Assembly: GCA_017889585.1 (NCBI GenBank)
Contig: JAGFZX010000002.1
Location: 62,001-126,000 of the forward strand
Length of the DNA: 64,000 nt
Direction of reading: 5' to 3'
Origin: Bacillota bacterium
GTDB taxonomy: Bacteria > Bacillota > Negativicutes > DSM-13327
The translations under genes and the position numbers were made by a program. The stretch's first letter is position 1. Each line of letters begins with the position of its first letter. Below, piece after piece: positions 35,524-43,928 of the stretch. The notes under the pieces are model-generated. The model did not search any database, was not told where the DNA came from, and worked only from the letters and a program-made list of their open reading frames with translations.

Positions 35524-36684
35524 ATGAGAATATTGATGATGATACTACTAATACTGATCTTAAATACCTTGAGCGTTGCAGGTAATTCATTTGATAATGT
35601 TGATGTTGAAAAACAGTTGCTGGAAAAGATATCCACTAATAATATCAACCAATTTATTAATAGGGTTAATCAGGAACTAAATGAAGAGATCCCATTATTA
35701 AGTAGCAGTAGTATTAAAGATATCGCTACAAAAGGTTTAAGTTTGAATTGGCAAAATATGTGGGAAACAATGAGTGATAGTTTGTTTAAGGAAGTGGCGG
35801 CTAATACTCACTTAATGGGCAAGTTATTATTCCTAGCTGTCTTATCTGCTATGCTTCAAAATTTACAGAATTCATTTGAACAATCAGGTATTTCTCTACT
35901 TGCATATAGTGTTTGCTTTATTTTTATGACGGTGATTGCTCTTACAGCATTTTACAATGCAGTGGTGCTAGCTACGCAGACGGTGGGGTATATGGTAGGG
36001 TTTATGGAAGCATTGTTACCCCTTTTAATTTCACTATTAGCAGGTGTGGGTGCATTAACGTCAGCAGCCTTATTTACCCCATTAATGTTGTTTAGTATCA
36101 GTAGTGTCAGCATTATTATAAAGGATGTGGTCTTACCATTGCTGTTACTTACGGCGACCCTTGATTGTTTAAATTATTTATCAGATAAGTATCGTGTAAG
36201 TAATTTAGCAAATTTATTAAAACAGGCAAGTATGATGACTCTCGGACTTCTCATGGCAGTATTTATTGGGATTATTACTATTCAAGGGGCAGTGGGCAGT
36301 ATGGCTGATGGGGTAACTCTTAGGACGGCTAAGTTTGCTACATCTAATTTTATTCCCGTTGTTGGTAAAGTCCTTACCGATACGGTGGAATTGGTAATGG
36401 GTGCGTCATTATTGCTAAAAAATGCGGTGGGGATTTTTGGCGTTATCGTGGTATTTATGATTTGCTTATTTCCCTTGATCAAATTATTATCTGTAATTGC
36501 GGTTATAAAAATTTCTGGTGCCTTAGTACAACCTATGGGTGATGAGAAAATGGCCAAATTCCTTGATTCTATATCTAATAATTTATTATTAGTATTCGGC
36601 TCTGTAGTAATTGTGGCCTTGATGTTTTTCTTATCAATTACCATGATTGTTGCTGTCGGTAGTGCAGCTATGATGTTAAGGTAG
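35524..36684 (+). CDS. spoIIIAE: Stage III sporulation protein AE
   Basis: A 386-aa protein with signal peptide (about 1-20) and about eight membrane helices (LISLLAGVGALTSAALFTPL and others), the channel-forming candidate of the SpoIIIA complex. Follows spoIIIAD by 12 bp; GGTGGAATACG precedes the ATG. Full length. Confidence 0.95.
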   Translation: MRILMMILLILILNTLSVAGNSFDNVDVEKQLLEKISTNNINQFINRVNQELNEEIPLLSSSSIKDIATKGLSLNWQNMWETMSDSLFKEVAANTHLMGKLLFLAVLSAMLQNLQNSFEQSGISLLAYSVCFIFMTVIALTAFYNAVVLATQTVGYMVGFMEALLPLLISLLAGVGALTSAALFTPLMLFSISSVSIIIKDVVLPLLLLTATLDCLNYLSDKYRVSNLANLLKQASMMTLGLLMAVFIGIITIQGAVGSMADGVTLRTAKFATSNFIPVVGKVLTDTVELVMGASLLLKNAVGIFGVIVVFMICLFPLIKLLSVIAVIKISGALVQPMGDEKMAKFLDSISNNLLLVFGSVVIVALMFFLSITMIVAVGSAAMMLR

Positions 36685-36693
36685 GTGTTTTCG

Positions 36694-37290
36694 ATGATAA
36701 CTATATTGACTAACTGGGTTAAATATATTATTTTTATTGTTTTATTTGCCTCATTTTTAGAACTTTTATTGCCTAATAGCAGTATGCAACGTTTTGTGCG
36801 GGTCATTATGGGGCTATTTATCATGCTCGCAATTTTAAATCCAGTTATTGATGTGGTGCAGAATCATTTAACGCCAAGTCAGGTGCCAGTACTTAGTGCT
36901 AATTCGGCGAGTTCCATAATTATACTTAATAATGCTAAGACTGTCGCCCGTGACCGTGAGCAGCTGTCAGCTGAAATATATAAAAAAGAATTAGCTCAAC
37001 AAATGAAAGTGATGATTACGGCCCTAGATGGTGTAGCTGATGCTAAAGTAGTAATTGATACTAAGCAGAGTAATAATAATAAATTGAGCAATATGATTAA
37101 TAGTGTCGTGGTGTACGTTACACCAGGTAATGCTGCTAGCAATAGTAAAATAGCTAAAGTATCAATTGGCCAGCAAATTGGGGGAGCGGCAGATTTGAAT
37201 GTAGAGCTTCAAAATAAAATTAAAAGGCTCATAACAGAGCTTTATCAATTACCTAAAGAAATAATTGAAATAAAAATATTATATTCATAA
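36694..37290 (+). CDS. spoIIIAF: Stage III sporulation protein AF
   Basis: Start ATG 36694, RBS AAGGTAGGTG spans the stop of spoIIIAE. 198 aa, two N-terminal membrane helices, the motif FLELLLPNSSMQRFVRVIMG, then a soluble domain ending in a ring-building-like fold (AKVSIGQQIGG, IKRLITELYQLPKEII). Confidence 0.95.
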   Translation: MITILTNWVKYIIFIVLFASFLELLLPNSSMQRFVRVIMGLFIMLAILNPVIDVVQNHLTPSQVPVLSANSASSIIILNNAKTVARDREQLSAEIYKKELAQQMKVMITALDGVADAKVVIDTKQSNNNKLSNMINSVVVYVTPGNAASNSKIAKVSIGQQIGGAADLNVELQNKIKRLITELYQLPKEIIEIKILYS

Positions 37291-37307
37291 AGGGGATGGA
37301 TTGCCAT

Positions 37308-37913
37308 ATGACTAGTTTAGAGGCAATTGTAGCAGGGGTTAAAAAAATGTGGCCAGAACAATTACTAAAAGATGGTGTTATAAATACAAGGTTAATTTGG
37401 TTAGGTCTTTTAGGCGTCATATTATTATTGGCAGGCGGGATGCTAGATAATTTAGGAGCGAAGACTAGGACGGAAGCTCCTGCTGAAGTTGGTAAAAGTA
37501 TTTTACCTGTGAATAGTAGTTATGAAGAAGCATTAGAAGCAAAGCTGGCAAATATATTAACAAAGGTGAAAGGCGCCGGCTCTGTGGCTGTTAATATTAC
37601 ATTGGAAAATAGCAGCACCCAGGAACATGCTAAGAATGTAGTAAAAGAGAGTAAGATTATTCAGGAAAAAGATACTTCAGGCGGGATTCGTACTACCACT
37701 GAAACTAAAGAAAGTGAGCAAATTTTAATAGGTAAGGAAAATGGGGCTGACCGGCCGGTGATTGCGCGAGAAATAAAACCGATTATTAAAGGCGTATTGG
37801 TAACTGCAGAAGGTGCGTATGATTCTACAGTTAAGGCTAATTTGACCAAAGCAATTGAAGCAGGATTGGGTATACCGCCCTATAAGATTACTGTATTAGC
37901 TCAAAGAAAGTGA
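37308..37913 (+). CDS. spoIIIAG: Stage III sporulation protein AG
   Basis: Start ATG 37308 chosen because ATG 37296 lies within the RBS AAAGGGG. 201 aa with one membrane helix (about 26-44) and a ring-building domain (YEEALEAKLANILTKVKGAG; AVNITLENSS). It forms the large ring in the intermembrane space. Confidence 0.94.
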   Translation: MTSLEAIVAGVKKMWPEQLLKDGVINTRLIWLGLLGVILLLAGGMLDNLGAKTRTEAPAEVGKSILPVNSSYEEALEAKLANILTKVKGAGSVAVNITLENSSTQEHAKNVVKESKIIQEKDTSGGIRTTTETKESEQILIGKENGADRPVIAREIKPIIKGVLVTAEGAYDSTVKANLTKAIEAGLGIPPYKITVLAQRK

Positions 37914-37923
37914 GGTTTATGAT

Positions 37924-38454
37924 ATGAAAATAGTCATTTGGCGTAAAATAAATAAAAATATTGTAATGCTAATGATCATGATGATTGTTTTAGCAATGAT
38001 AGCAGGACTCTGGGGTAGTAAGTATTTATTACAGACTAGAGTTGATCGTTCTACTGCTATGCAAGTAACTAAGACTGTTACTGCAGAGGAAGTGATACCT
38101 GTTAATAGTCCAGACTTCTTTATTGAATATCGGTTAGAGCGTGATAAAATTCGTAGTGAACGCTCTGATTTACTGAGAGAAAGCATTAAAAGCGCAAAGA
38201 ATGATGAGTCTAGGGTTCGTGCTCAAGATATAGTATTAAAAATGATCATGGAAAAACAAAAAGAAGCAGAAATAGAAAATTTAATAAAAGCCCGAGGTTT
38301 TGCAGACTCCTTAGTATTTATCAGGGATAATTCGGTGAGTGCTATCATTAAAGCAAGTTCTCTATCTCGGGAAGAGGTAGTACAGATAGCTGATGTGATT
38401 AGCCGGGCGAGTGGTGTTAAAGTCGAAGATATTTCAATTAGCGCCAAACCGTAA
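37924..38454 (+). CDS. spoIIIAH: Stage III sporulation protein AH
   Basis: A 176-aa protein with an N-terminal membrane helix (about 14-33) and a YscJ/FliF-like ring-building domain with a long helix (IVLKMIMEKQKEAEIENLIK) and SREEVVQIADVISRASGVK. It partners with forespore SpoIIQ in Bacillus; Negativicutes use a different or unseen partner. Last gene of the operon. Confidence 0.94.
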   Translation: MKIVIWRKINKNIVMLMIMMIVLAMIAGLWGSKYLLQTRVDRSTAMQVTKTVTAEEVIPVNSPDFFIEYRLERDKIRSERSDLLRESIKSAKNDESRVRAQDIVLKMIMEKQKEAEIENLIKARGFADSLVFIRDNSVSAIIKASSLSREEVVQIADVISRASGVKVEDISISAKP

Positions 38455-38487
38455 ACAATTTTTTTAAAATGAGAAACCCTGTTTTTA

Positions 38488-38553
38488 ACACAAAGAACAC
38501 AAAGAAGATATTAAAAAATTCTTTGCGTTCTTTGGCACTTCTTTGTGTTTAAT
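38488..38553 (+). repeat. CACAAAG-type inverted repeat after spoIIIAH
   Basis: AACACAAAGAACACAAAGAA on the left pairs with TTCTTTG-cg-TTCTTTGgcacTTCTTTGTGTT on the right. The arms themselves contain tandem ACAAAGA units, so alternative pairings exist. No T-run follows directly. Confidence 0.55.
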
Positions 38554-38607
38554 GTGGTTTTACAATTAATATTCTCAAAGGACGCACAAGTGTTTTTTTA
38601 TGCTTAT

Positions 38608-38636
38608 TTGTAAATATGGAAAAGCTTTGCTATAAT
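38608..38636 (+). promoter_or_regulatory. Sigma-A promoter of the asp23-amaP cluster
   Basis: TTGTAA (38608-38613), 17-bp spacer, TATAAT (38631-38636), about 70 bp before the asp23-like gene. Confidence 0.65.
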
Positions 38637-38706
38637 GAGTAGTAATATAATAGTAAGGTTATAAATATATTTTTTTATAAAAAGTATATTGATTGGAGGT
38701 CTGTTA

Positions 38707-39108
38707 GTGGAAAAACGAGAGCGTATTGAAAAAATAGAAAATAATGATGTTGGCTGTATTCGGATTGCTGACGAAGTTGTTGGAATTATTGCCGGTATGG
38801 CTGCTACTGAAGTTTCTGGTGTGGCCGGAATGAGTGCAGGTTTAGTAGGTGGTATTGCTGAAATGCTTGGTAAGAAGAATTTAGCAAAAGGTGTTAAAGT
38901 AGAGGTTGGTGAACGTGAAGCAGCAGTAGATTTATATATCATTGTGGAATATGGTGTGCGTATACCAGATATTGCGCTCCGGGTTCAGGAAAATGTGAAG
39001 CGGGGTATTGAGTCCATGACCGGGTTGGATGTCGTAGAAGTAAATGTTCATATTCAAGGTGTTGGTTTCAATCAGGACAACAAGGGTGAAGATATTCGTG
39101 TACGCTAA
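38707..39108 (+). CDS. Asp23/Gls24 envelope stress protein
   Basis: Start GTG 38707, 6 bases after GGAGGT. 133 aa with the Asp23 core IRIADEVVGIIAGMAATEVSGVAG split by a short loop and YGVRIPDIALRVQENVK. Soluble envelope-stress protein recruited to the membrane by AmaP, whose gene follows. YqhY-like position before nusB. Confidence 0.93.
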   Translation: MEKRERIEKIENNDVGCIRIADEVVGIIAGMAATEVSGVAGMSAGLVGGIAEMLGKKNLAKGVKVEVGEREAAVDLYIIVEYGVRIPDIALRVQENVKRGIESMTGLDVVEVNVHIQGVGFNQDNKGEDIRVR

Positions 39109-39154
39109 CAGTTATATTGTTTCTGCTCTAATAGTATTCTGAAAGGAGCTAGAT

Positions 39155-39694
39155 ATGGGAATTATTGATCGCATTATCTTATCTATTTACACATTATTAT
39201 TGGCATTTTTATCAATAGGCGTAATTTTACTTTCACTACGCCTTATCTCTTTAGATGTGATTTGGACAGGTATTTCACAAATTAGCGGACAATGGGAAGC
39301 TGGTTTGGTAGGAGCAGTGTTTTTATTGATAAGTATTCGGTTATTATTAGCAGGGATGCGTTCTCGCCGGGTAAAAGATACGATTGTTCATCATAATGAT
39401 ATGGGCGATATACATATTTCACTCGAAGCTATAAAAAATCTCGTTGAGAAAACTGCTCGCCATACACGTGGGGTGAGAGGTGTTAAAGTCGATGTCAATC
39501 GTGAAGGACAAGGACTGAAAGTATCTATAAAAGCTGTTGTTAGTCCAGAAGTTCATGTGCCGAGTGCTTCCGCAGAAATGCAGCAAAGGATTCATGAGTA
39601 TATTAAAAATACTGTTGGGGTAGAACTCGCTGATGTGGAAATTTACGTAGAAAATATTTCAAATGACTTTAAAGCTAAACAACGCGTCGAATAA
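39155..39694 (+). CDS. amaP: Alkaline-shock membrane anchor protein AmaP
   Basis: A 179-aa protein with two N-terminal membrane helices (about 8-30 and 45-68) and a C-terminal Asp23-like domain (VHHNDMGDIHISLEAIKNLV). Anchors Asp23-type proteins to the membrane. RBS AAAGGAG. Between the asp23-like gene and a DUF2273 gene, as usual. Confidence 0.92.
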   Translation: MGIIDRIILSIYTLLLAFLSIGVILLSLRLISLDVIWTGISQISGQWEAGLVGAVFLLISIRLLLAGMRSRRVKDTIVHHNDMGDIHISLEAIKNLVEKTARHTRGVRGVKVDVNREGQGLKVSIKAVVSPEVHVPSASAEMQQRIHEYIKNTVGVELADVEIYVENISNDFKAKQRVE

Positions 39695-39707
39695 AAGGGG
39701 TGATATT

Positions 39708-39935
39708 ATGAATTATGTATTGCTGACAGAGATATGGCAGAGTCATAGTGGTAAAATCTCAGGCATTATTATTGGGATGTTATTTGGGATATTTATTCTT
39801 ATGTTTGGTTTTTTCCATACCATGTTTGTAATGTTATGCATGATATCTGGTTATATTGTTGGTAAGCGAATTGATGAAAAAGAAGATATCATGGATATAC
39901 TGGGGAAATTATTACCGCCAGGATATTATCGTTAA
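39708..39935 (+). CDS. DUF2273 small membrane protein
   Basis: Start ATG 39708 behind AAAGGGGTG. 75 aa with two membrane helices (about 16-34 and 38-54), a Gly-rich turn, and an acidic tail (GKRIDEKEDIMDILG). DUF2273 genes are found with amaP and asp23 in Firmicutes; probably part of the same membrane assembly. Confidence 0.88.
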   Translation: MNYVLLTEIWQSHSGKISGIIIGMLFGIFILMFGFFHTMFVMLCMISGYIVGKRIDEKEDIMDILGKLLPPGYYR

Positions 39936-39983
39936 GGGTGTAGAAAATGGGGAATACAGTAATTTTTTGAAAAGAGGCAAATT

Positions 39984-40394
39984 ATGAGTCGTAGAAAATC
40001 TCGAGAAATGGCATTGCAAACTTTGTTTCAATTAGACTATAATACTGCAGATAAAAATGAAGCATTGCAGGCTGTATTAAGTGAAAATAATAATCCAGGT
40101 GAAAATACTAGAGAATATACGGAGTATCTTGTTACTGGTACGCAAGAACATTTAGACGAAATTGATGTTATTATTTCTGAAGTGTCCAGTGAATGGAAGA
40201 TTGATCGTATGGCTGGAATTGATCGCAATATTGCCAGAATCGCTATTTATGAAATGAATTTTGGTAGTGAGCAATTATCACCAAATGTGGTTATTAATGA
40301 AGCCGTTGAACTGGCTAAAATGTTTGGTACTGAGGATTCTAGCCGCTTTGTTAACGGCATCTTAGGTGCGTTGGTCAAGAAAAGTACAAAGTAA
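39984..40394 (+). CDS. nusB: Transcription antitermination factor NusB
   Basis: A 136-aa all-helical protein beginning MSRRKSREMALQTLFQLDYN, with IDRMAGIDRNIARIAIYEM and FGTEDSSRFVNGILGALV, all standard NusB motifs. Works with NusE in rRNA antitermination. RBS AAAGAGG. Confidence 0.95.
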   Translation: MSRRKSREMALQTLFQLDYNTADKNEALQAVLSENNNPGENTREYTEYLVTGTQEHLDEIDVIISEVSSEWKIDRMAGIDRNIARIAIYEMNFGSEQLSPNVVINEAVELAKMFGTEDSSRFVNGILGALVKKSTK

Positions 40395-40461
40395 TTGCTC
40401 TGCACAGTAAGAGATATTTTTGCATATGATATACAAAAAAACATATGTGGAGGTGTCCTTT

Positions 40462-40602
40462 ATGTTTGGATATATTTTACTAGGGGCTTCGATTGGCGCA
40501 GTAGTAGGCTATCTTATCCCGCCAGGAAGCCTCTTCTGGTTTGTCATGGGGGCGGCTAGCGGTTATGGAACTAGCCGATATATAGATCATCGCCGGTTTT
40601 AA
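40462..40602 (+). CDS. 46-aa Gly-rich small membrane protein
   Basis: ATG 40462 with strong RBS GTGGAGGTG; MFGYILLGASIGAVVGYLIP then a second helix and GYGTSRYIDHRRF. Two short glycine-rich helices give a membrane hairpin. No family recognised; it looks real by RBS and terminator. A Gly-zipper-like pattern (GASIGAVVG) is visible. Confidence 0.7.
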   Translation: MFGYILLGASIGAVVGYLIPPGSLFWFVMGAASGYGTSRYIDHRRF

Positions 40603-40604
40603 AG

Positions 40605-40703
40605 CAGGCACAGTTTGCTGAGAGCGATGTGATGGTCTTTATTCGATGGGGTAGTGATCGAAGATCCTTTTACAAATAAGGCTTGGGTAGGGCCAAGTTT
40701 TTT
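40605..40703 (+). repeat. Element B, copy 1 (plus orientation), ends in a terminator
   Basis: Contains CAGGCACAGTTTGCTGAGAG, GCGATGTGATGGTCTTTAT and a GGCTTGG-gtag-GGCCAAG hairpin followed by six T residues (40679-40703). A diverged inverted copy is at 43674-43782. Element A copy 3 begins directly after it. Confidence 0.65.
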
Positions 40704-40802
40704 CGGAATTAGAAAGTATATTACTTTCTAAGGTTTCGAGTAAGAACGACTAAGGTTTCTGCCCGCGTCTGAGGACTTGGTACAAGCCAAGTCTTTTCTT
40801 AT
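40704..40802 (+). repeat. Dispersed two-hairpin element A, copy 3
   Basis: The most diverged full copy: GGAATTAGAAAG / CTTTCTAAGGTTTCG for hairpin 1, middle GACTAAGGTTTCTGCCCGCG, hairpin 2 GACTTGG-tacaag-CCAAGTC with TTTTCTTATA tail. Confidence 0.82.
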
Positions 40803-40870
40803 ATTATTGTTGTATTATAAATTTAGGAAATTACGAATAAGTAGACTACATTACCATACGAGGGTGATTT

Positions 40871-42118
40871 ATGAATATATTTAGTGTAAGTGAAATTACA
40901 AAATACATAAAAGAGCTTTTTGAATGTGACTCTCAGGTTGCTAACCTATTAGTTCGGGGTGAAATATCTAATTTTAAACGGCATTTTTCAGGGCATTGTT
41001 ATTTTACATTGAAAGACAGTAATGCCACAATTAAGGCTGTTATGTTTAAAAGTCGTGCTCAGGATCTAAAATTCGAACCCAAGGGTGGCATGAAAGTAAT
41101 TGCTGGTGGGCAAATCACGGTGTTCGAGCGAGATGGGCAGTATCAATTATACGTTCAGCAATTGGTACCAGATGGTATTGGGGAGTTAAGTTTGGCTTTT
41201 ACTCAGTTAAAAGAAAAACTCGAGGCTGAAGGATTATTTGCTGATGAGTGTAAAAAGAAATTGCCTATGCTACCAGATACAGTAGGAATTGTTACTTCGG
41301 CCACAGGTGCAGTGCTGCGGGATATTATCACCGTATCTAAACGTCGTCATCCTGGTGTGACACTCATGTTATATCCAGTATTGGTACAAGGTTCAGAAGC
41401 GCCGATGCAAATTGCACATGCTATTGAAGTGTTTAATAAACTGGGCAATGTGGATGTAATCATTGTTGGTCGTGGTGGTGGCTCGATAGAGGATTTATGG
41501 TCTTTTAATGATGAAAGGGTGGTCAGGGCGATTGCTGCTTCAGTTATTCCTATTGTTTCAGCAGTAGGGCATCAGACTGATTATACATTGACTGACTTTG
41601 TTGCTGATCGTAGAGCAGCTACCCCATCCCAGGCAGCGGAATTTGTCGTGCCTGACGTTCGAGAGCTTATTAAATATGTAACTACCTTAAAAAACACGCT
41701 ATTAAATAATGTTCATAATTTATTAGAAAATAAGCGTCTACGGGTAGAGCAATCTGCTATGAGTCGAGTTCTACAATATCCACATGAATTTTTAAGGGCT
41801 CGGCAACAGATGTTAGATAGTTGTATGGAGCGTTTGGATAAAGCGACAAAGCAAATTGTTATGGTAAAACAGCATCAATTTGAAATTACTGCAGAAAAAT
41901 TGGCAATGCTGAGTCCCTTAGCTGTATTGGCCCGGGGCTACAGTATTGTACGTGACGCTAAAGGACAGTTAGTTAATGATGTAAGTACTACACATCCAGG
42001 ACAACAATTAGAAATTATTCTCAATCAAGGCGTTATCGATGTTGAAGTCATTAATGTACAGGAGGGATATTATGGCAAGAACCAAGAAAAAAGACAATCT
42101 AGAGGAGATTTGTTTTGA
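40871..42118 (+). CDS. xseA: Exodeoxyribonuclease VII large subunit
   Basis: A 415-aa protein: N-terminal OB fold (FSVSEITKYIKELFE, RGEISNFKRHFSGHCYFTLK), catalytic domain (GRGGGSIEDLWSFNDERVVRAI), and a long helical C-terminal region. With XseB it degrades single-stranded DNA from both ends. RBS CGAGGG. Its last 47 bp overlap xseB. Confidence 0.96.
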   Translation: MNIFSVSEITKYIKELFECDSQVANLLVRGEISNFKRHFSGHCYFTLKDSNATIKAVMFKSRAQDLKFEPKGGMKVIAGGQITVFERDGQYQLYVQQLVPDGIGELSLAFTQLKEKLEAEGLFADECKKKLPMLPDTVGIVTSATGAVLRDIITVSKRRHPGVTLMLYPVLVQGSEAPMQIAHAIEVFNKLGNVDVIIVGRGGGSIEDLWSFNDERVVRAIAASVIPIVSAVGHQTDYTLTDFVADRRAATPSQAAEFVVPDVRELIKYVTTLKNTLLNNVHNLLENKRLRVEQSAMSRVLQYPHEFLRARQQMLDSCMERLDKATKQIVMVKQHQFEITAEKLAMLSPLAVLARGYSIVRDAKGQLVNDVSTTHPGQQLEIILNQGVIDVEVINVQEGYYGKNQEKRQSRGDLF

Positions 42119-42332
42119 GCAAGCTTTAGAAAAATTAGAGGTTATTGTAAAACAGTTGGAAAGAGGAGAACTGTCATTGGATGAGTCTTTAGGTAATTTT
42201 GCTGAGGGAGTGAATTTATCAAAAGTCTGTTTAAATAAATTAGATTATGCCCAGAAACAAATTGATAAAATTTTATTAGAAGAACAGGGGAAAATAATTG
42301 AGAAGCCACTAGTAGTACAGGAGGACGAATAA
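42072..42332 (+). CDS. xseB: Exodeoxyribonuclease VII small subunit
   Basis: Start ATG 42072, 6 bases after GGAGGG, inside the xseA reading frame. 86 aa with the XseB pattern FEQALEKLEVIVKQLERGEL and DESLGNFAEGV. Stop overlaps the ATG of the next gene. Confidence 0.94.
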   Translation: MARTKKKDNLEEICFEQALEKLEVIVKQLERGELSLDESLGNFAEGVNLSKVCLNKLDYAQKQIDKILLEEQGKIIEKPLVVQEDE

Positions 42333-43210
42333 TGCTCAAACAGTATTGTCGAGAAAAATGTGAAATTATTGATCAAGCGTTAGCAAAATTTATCCCAGGT
42401 GAAAATGTTTATCCGCCAATTCTTTTTGAAGCTATGCGGTATAGTTTATTTGCTGGAGGGAAGAGGCTAAGACCTATAATGCTAATGGCGGCTGCCGATG
42501 CTGTAGGTGGAGCAGGCATTCATTATCTTAATGTAGCCTGTGGCCTGGAAATGATTCATACCTACTCTCTAATTCATGATGATTTACCGGCGATGGATGA
42601 TGATGATTATCGACGGGGCAAATTGACGAGCCATAAAGTTTTTGGTGAGGGTATGGCAATTTTGGCTGGTGATGCACTGTTAACTGCTGCTTTTACAACA
42701 ATGTTGTCGCAGCCATCTGTTCCACCGGCAGTTGTATTGAAAGTCCTGGGAGAAATTAGTACTGCAGCTGGTGCTAATGGCATGATTGGTGGACAGGTAA
42801 TAGATTTGTCTTCTGAGGGGAAAACTATTGATCTTGAGACTGTTAAATTAATGCATCAAGGAAAAACCGGAGCCTTATTTGAGGCTGCATTGCGGGCTGG
42901 AGCACAATTAGCCGGAGCAGTGGAATGGCAAGTTGCGGCGCTTACAGAGTATGCACAGCAGTTTGGCTTGGCTTTTCAGATTACCGATGATATTCTTGAT
43001 GTGACTGGTTCTCAAGAGAAAATCGGTAAACCAGTCGGCAGTGATATTAGAAATAGCAAAGCCACTTACGTGACACTGTATTCTCTCGAAGAAGCAAAAC
43101 GTATGGCGTGCCAGTCGGTCGATAGCGCTTTAAGCGCTTTAAGTCAATTTGGTACTGAAGCAGATGTTTTGCGAAAAATGGTGAGGTCCTTATTAACGCG
43201 AGATAGCTGA
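42332..43210 (+). CDS. ispA: Polyprenyl (farnesyl) diphosphate synthase
   Basis: A 292-aa short-chain prenyl synthase. First Asp-rich motif in HDDLPAMDDDDYRRGK, second in FQITDDILDVTG; GGKRLRPIM and HQGKTGALF are also present. It makes geranyl or farnesyl diphosphate for undecaprenyl and quinone synthesis. Overlaps xseB and precedes dxs, the isoprenoid entry enzyme. Confidence 0.95.
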   Translation: MLKQYCREKCEIIDQALAKFIPGENVYPPILFEAMRYSLFAGGKRLRPIMLMAAADAVGGAGIHYLNVACGLEMIHTYSLIHDDLPAMDDDDYRRGKLTSHKVFGEGMAILAGDALLTAAFTTMLSQPSVPPAVVLKVLGEISTAAGANGMIGGQVIDLSSEGKTIDLETVKLMHQGKTGALFEAALRAGAQLAGAVEWQVAALTEYAQQFGLAFQITDDILDVTGSQEKIGKPVGSDIRNSKATYVTLYSLEEAKRMACQSVDSALSALSQFGTEADVLRKMVRSLLTRDS

Positions 43211-43220
43211 GGTGTTTATT

Positions 43221-43673
43221 ATGGCAGAATTGATAGCTTTCATGGGGCAAAATATTATACTGGCAACGGCTCTTACTGCTTGGCTTTGTGCGCAAATACT
43301 TAAGACTTTAACTTCCTATTCGAAGCATGGTACTTTAAATTTTGAACGCTTAGTGGGAGCAGGGGGAATGCCTAGTTCCCATACTGCTTTAGTTGTAAGT
43401 TTAGCGTGGGCTGTGGGACTGCATAATGGTTTTGGCTCAGCCTTATTTGCTGTGACTATAGTCCTGGCAGGTATTGTAATGTATGATGCTGCTGGTGTAC
43501 GTAGAGCAGCTGGTAAACAGGCTAAAGTGATTAATAAATTAGTGCGACAGCTGCGGGTTGAACATACTGTGCGTGATATTACTCTTAAAGAATTGTTGGG
43601 TCATTCGCCGATTGAAGTGCTTGCCGGAGCTATCTTAGGAATTGCAGTCGCATATGGTTTTGCCAAGTTTTGA
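43221..43673 (+). CDS. Divergent PAP2 family membrane protein (YuiD-like)
   Basis: Start ATG 43221 behind GAGGTG. 150 aa with about four membrane helices; GGMPSSHTALVVSLAWAVG is the PAP2-like active-site segment and LGHSPIEVLAGAILGIAVA the second. A lipid-phosphatase role, perhaps with undecaprenyl or prenyl phosphates, is suggested by the ispA-dxs neighbourhood (inference). Confidence 0.9.
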   Translation: MAELIAFMGQNIILATALTAWLCAQILKTLTSYSKHGTLNFERLVGAGGMPSSHTALVVSLAWAVGLHNGFGSALFAVTIVLAGIVMYDAAGVRRAAGKQAKVINKLVRQLRVEHTVRDITLKELLGHSPIEVLAGAILGIAVAYGFAKF

Positions 43674-43782
43674 AGAAAACTTGGCTTCCGCCAAGCAACA
43701 GCTCAGACTAAAGTATGTTCGACTGCTAACGCATTGGACAAAGTCTATCACATCGCCGCTAAAGCAACCTGTGCCTGTTTTT
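43674..43782 (-). repeat. Element B, copy 2 (minus orientation)
   Basis: On the minus strand: CAGGCACAGGTTGCTTTAG, GCGATGTGATAGACTTTGT and a terminal CTTGG-cggaag-CCAAG hairpin with TTTTCTTC. It aligns with 40605-40703 along its whole length, in inverted orientation. The plus-strand PAP2 gene ends directly at its edge. Confidence 0.6.
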
Positions 43783-43783
43783 T

Positions 43784-43814
43784 GGAATCAGAAAATATAG
43801 CACTTTCTGATTCC
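43784..43814 (+). repeat. Isolated hairpin 1 of element A
   Basis: GGAATCAGAAA and TTTCTGATTCC form a perfect 11-bp stem with a 9-base loop. The remainder of element A is absent; an element B copy flanks it. Confidence 0.75.
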
Positions 43815-43928
43815 ATCGGAATTTGTTATAATTTTTGATTCCGTAAAAAATATGAAACCTTAATGTAAACAGACTATGATATAATAGTTTTACGGATTAT
43901 AGGTTGCACCGAAAGAAGGTCGTTACAT

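Noticed and set aside
36282-36824. 180-aa minus-strand ORF opposite spoIIIAE/AF
   Set aside because: No RBS, composition follows the antisense of membrane helices, and both sense genes are intact.
38488-38553. CACAAAG units as a CRISPR or tandem-repeat array
   Set aside because: Only an inverted repeat with short internal units; no regular spacers.
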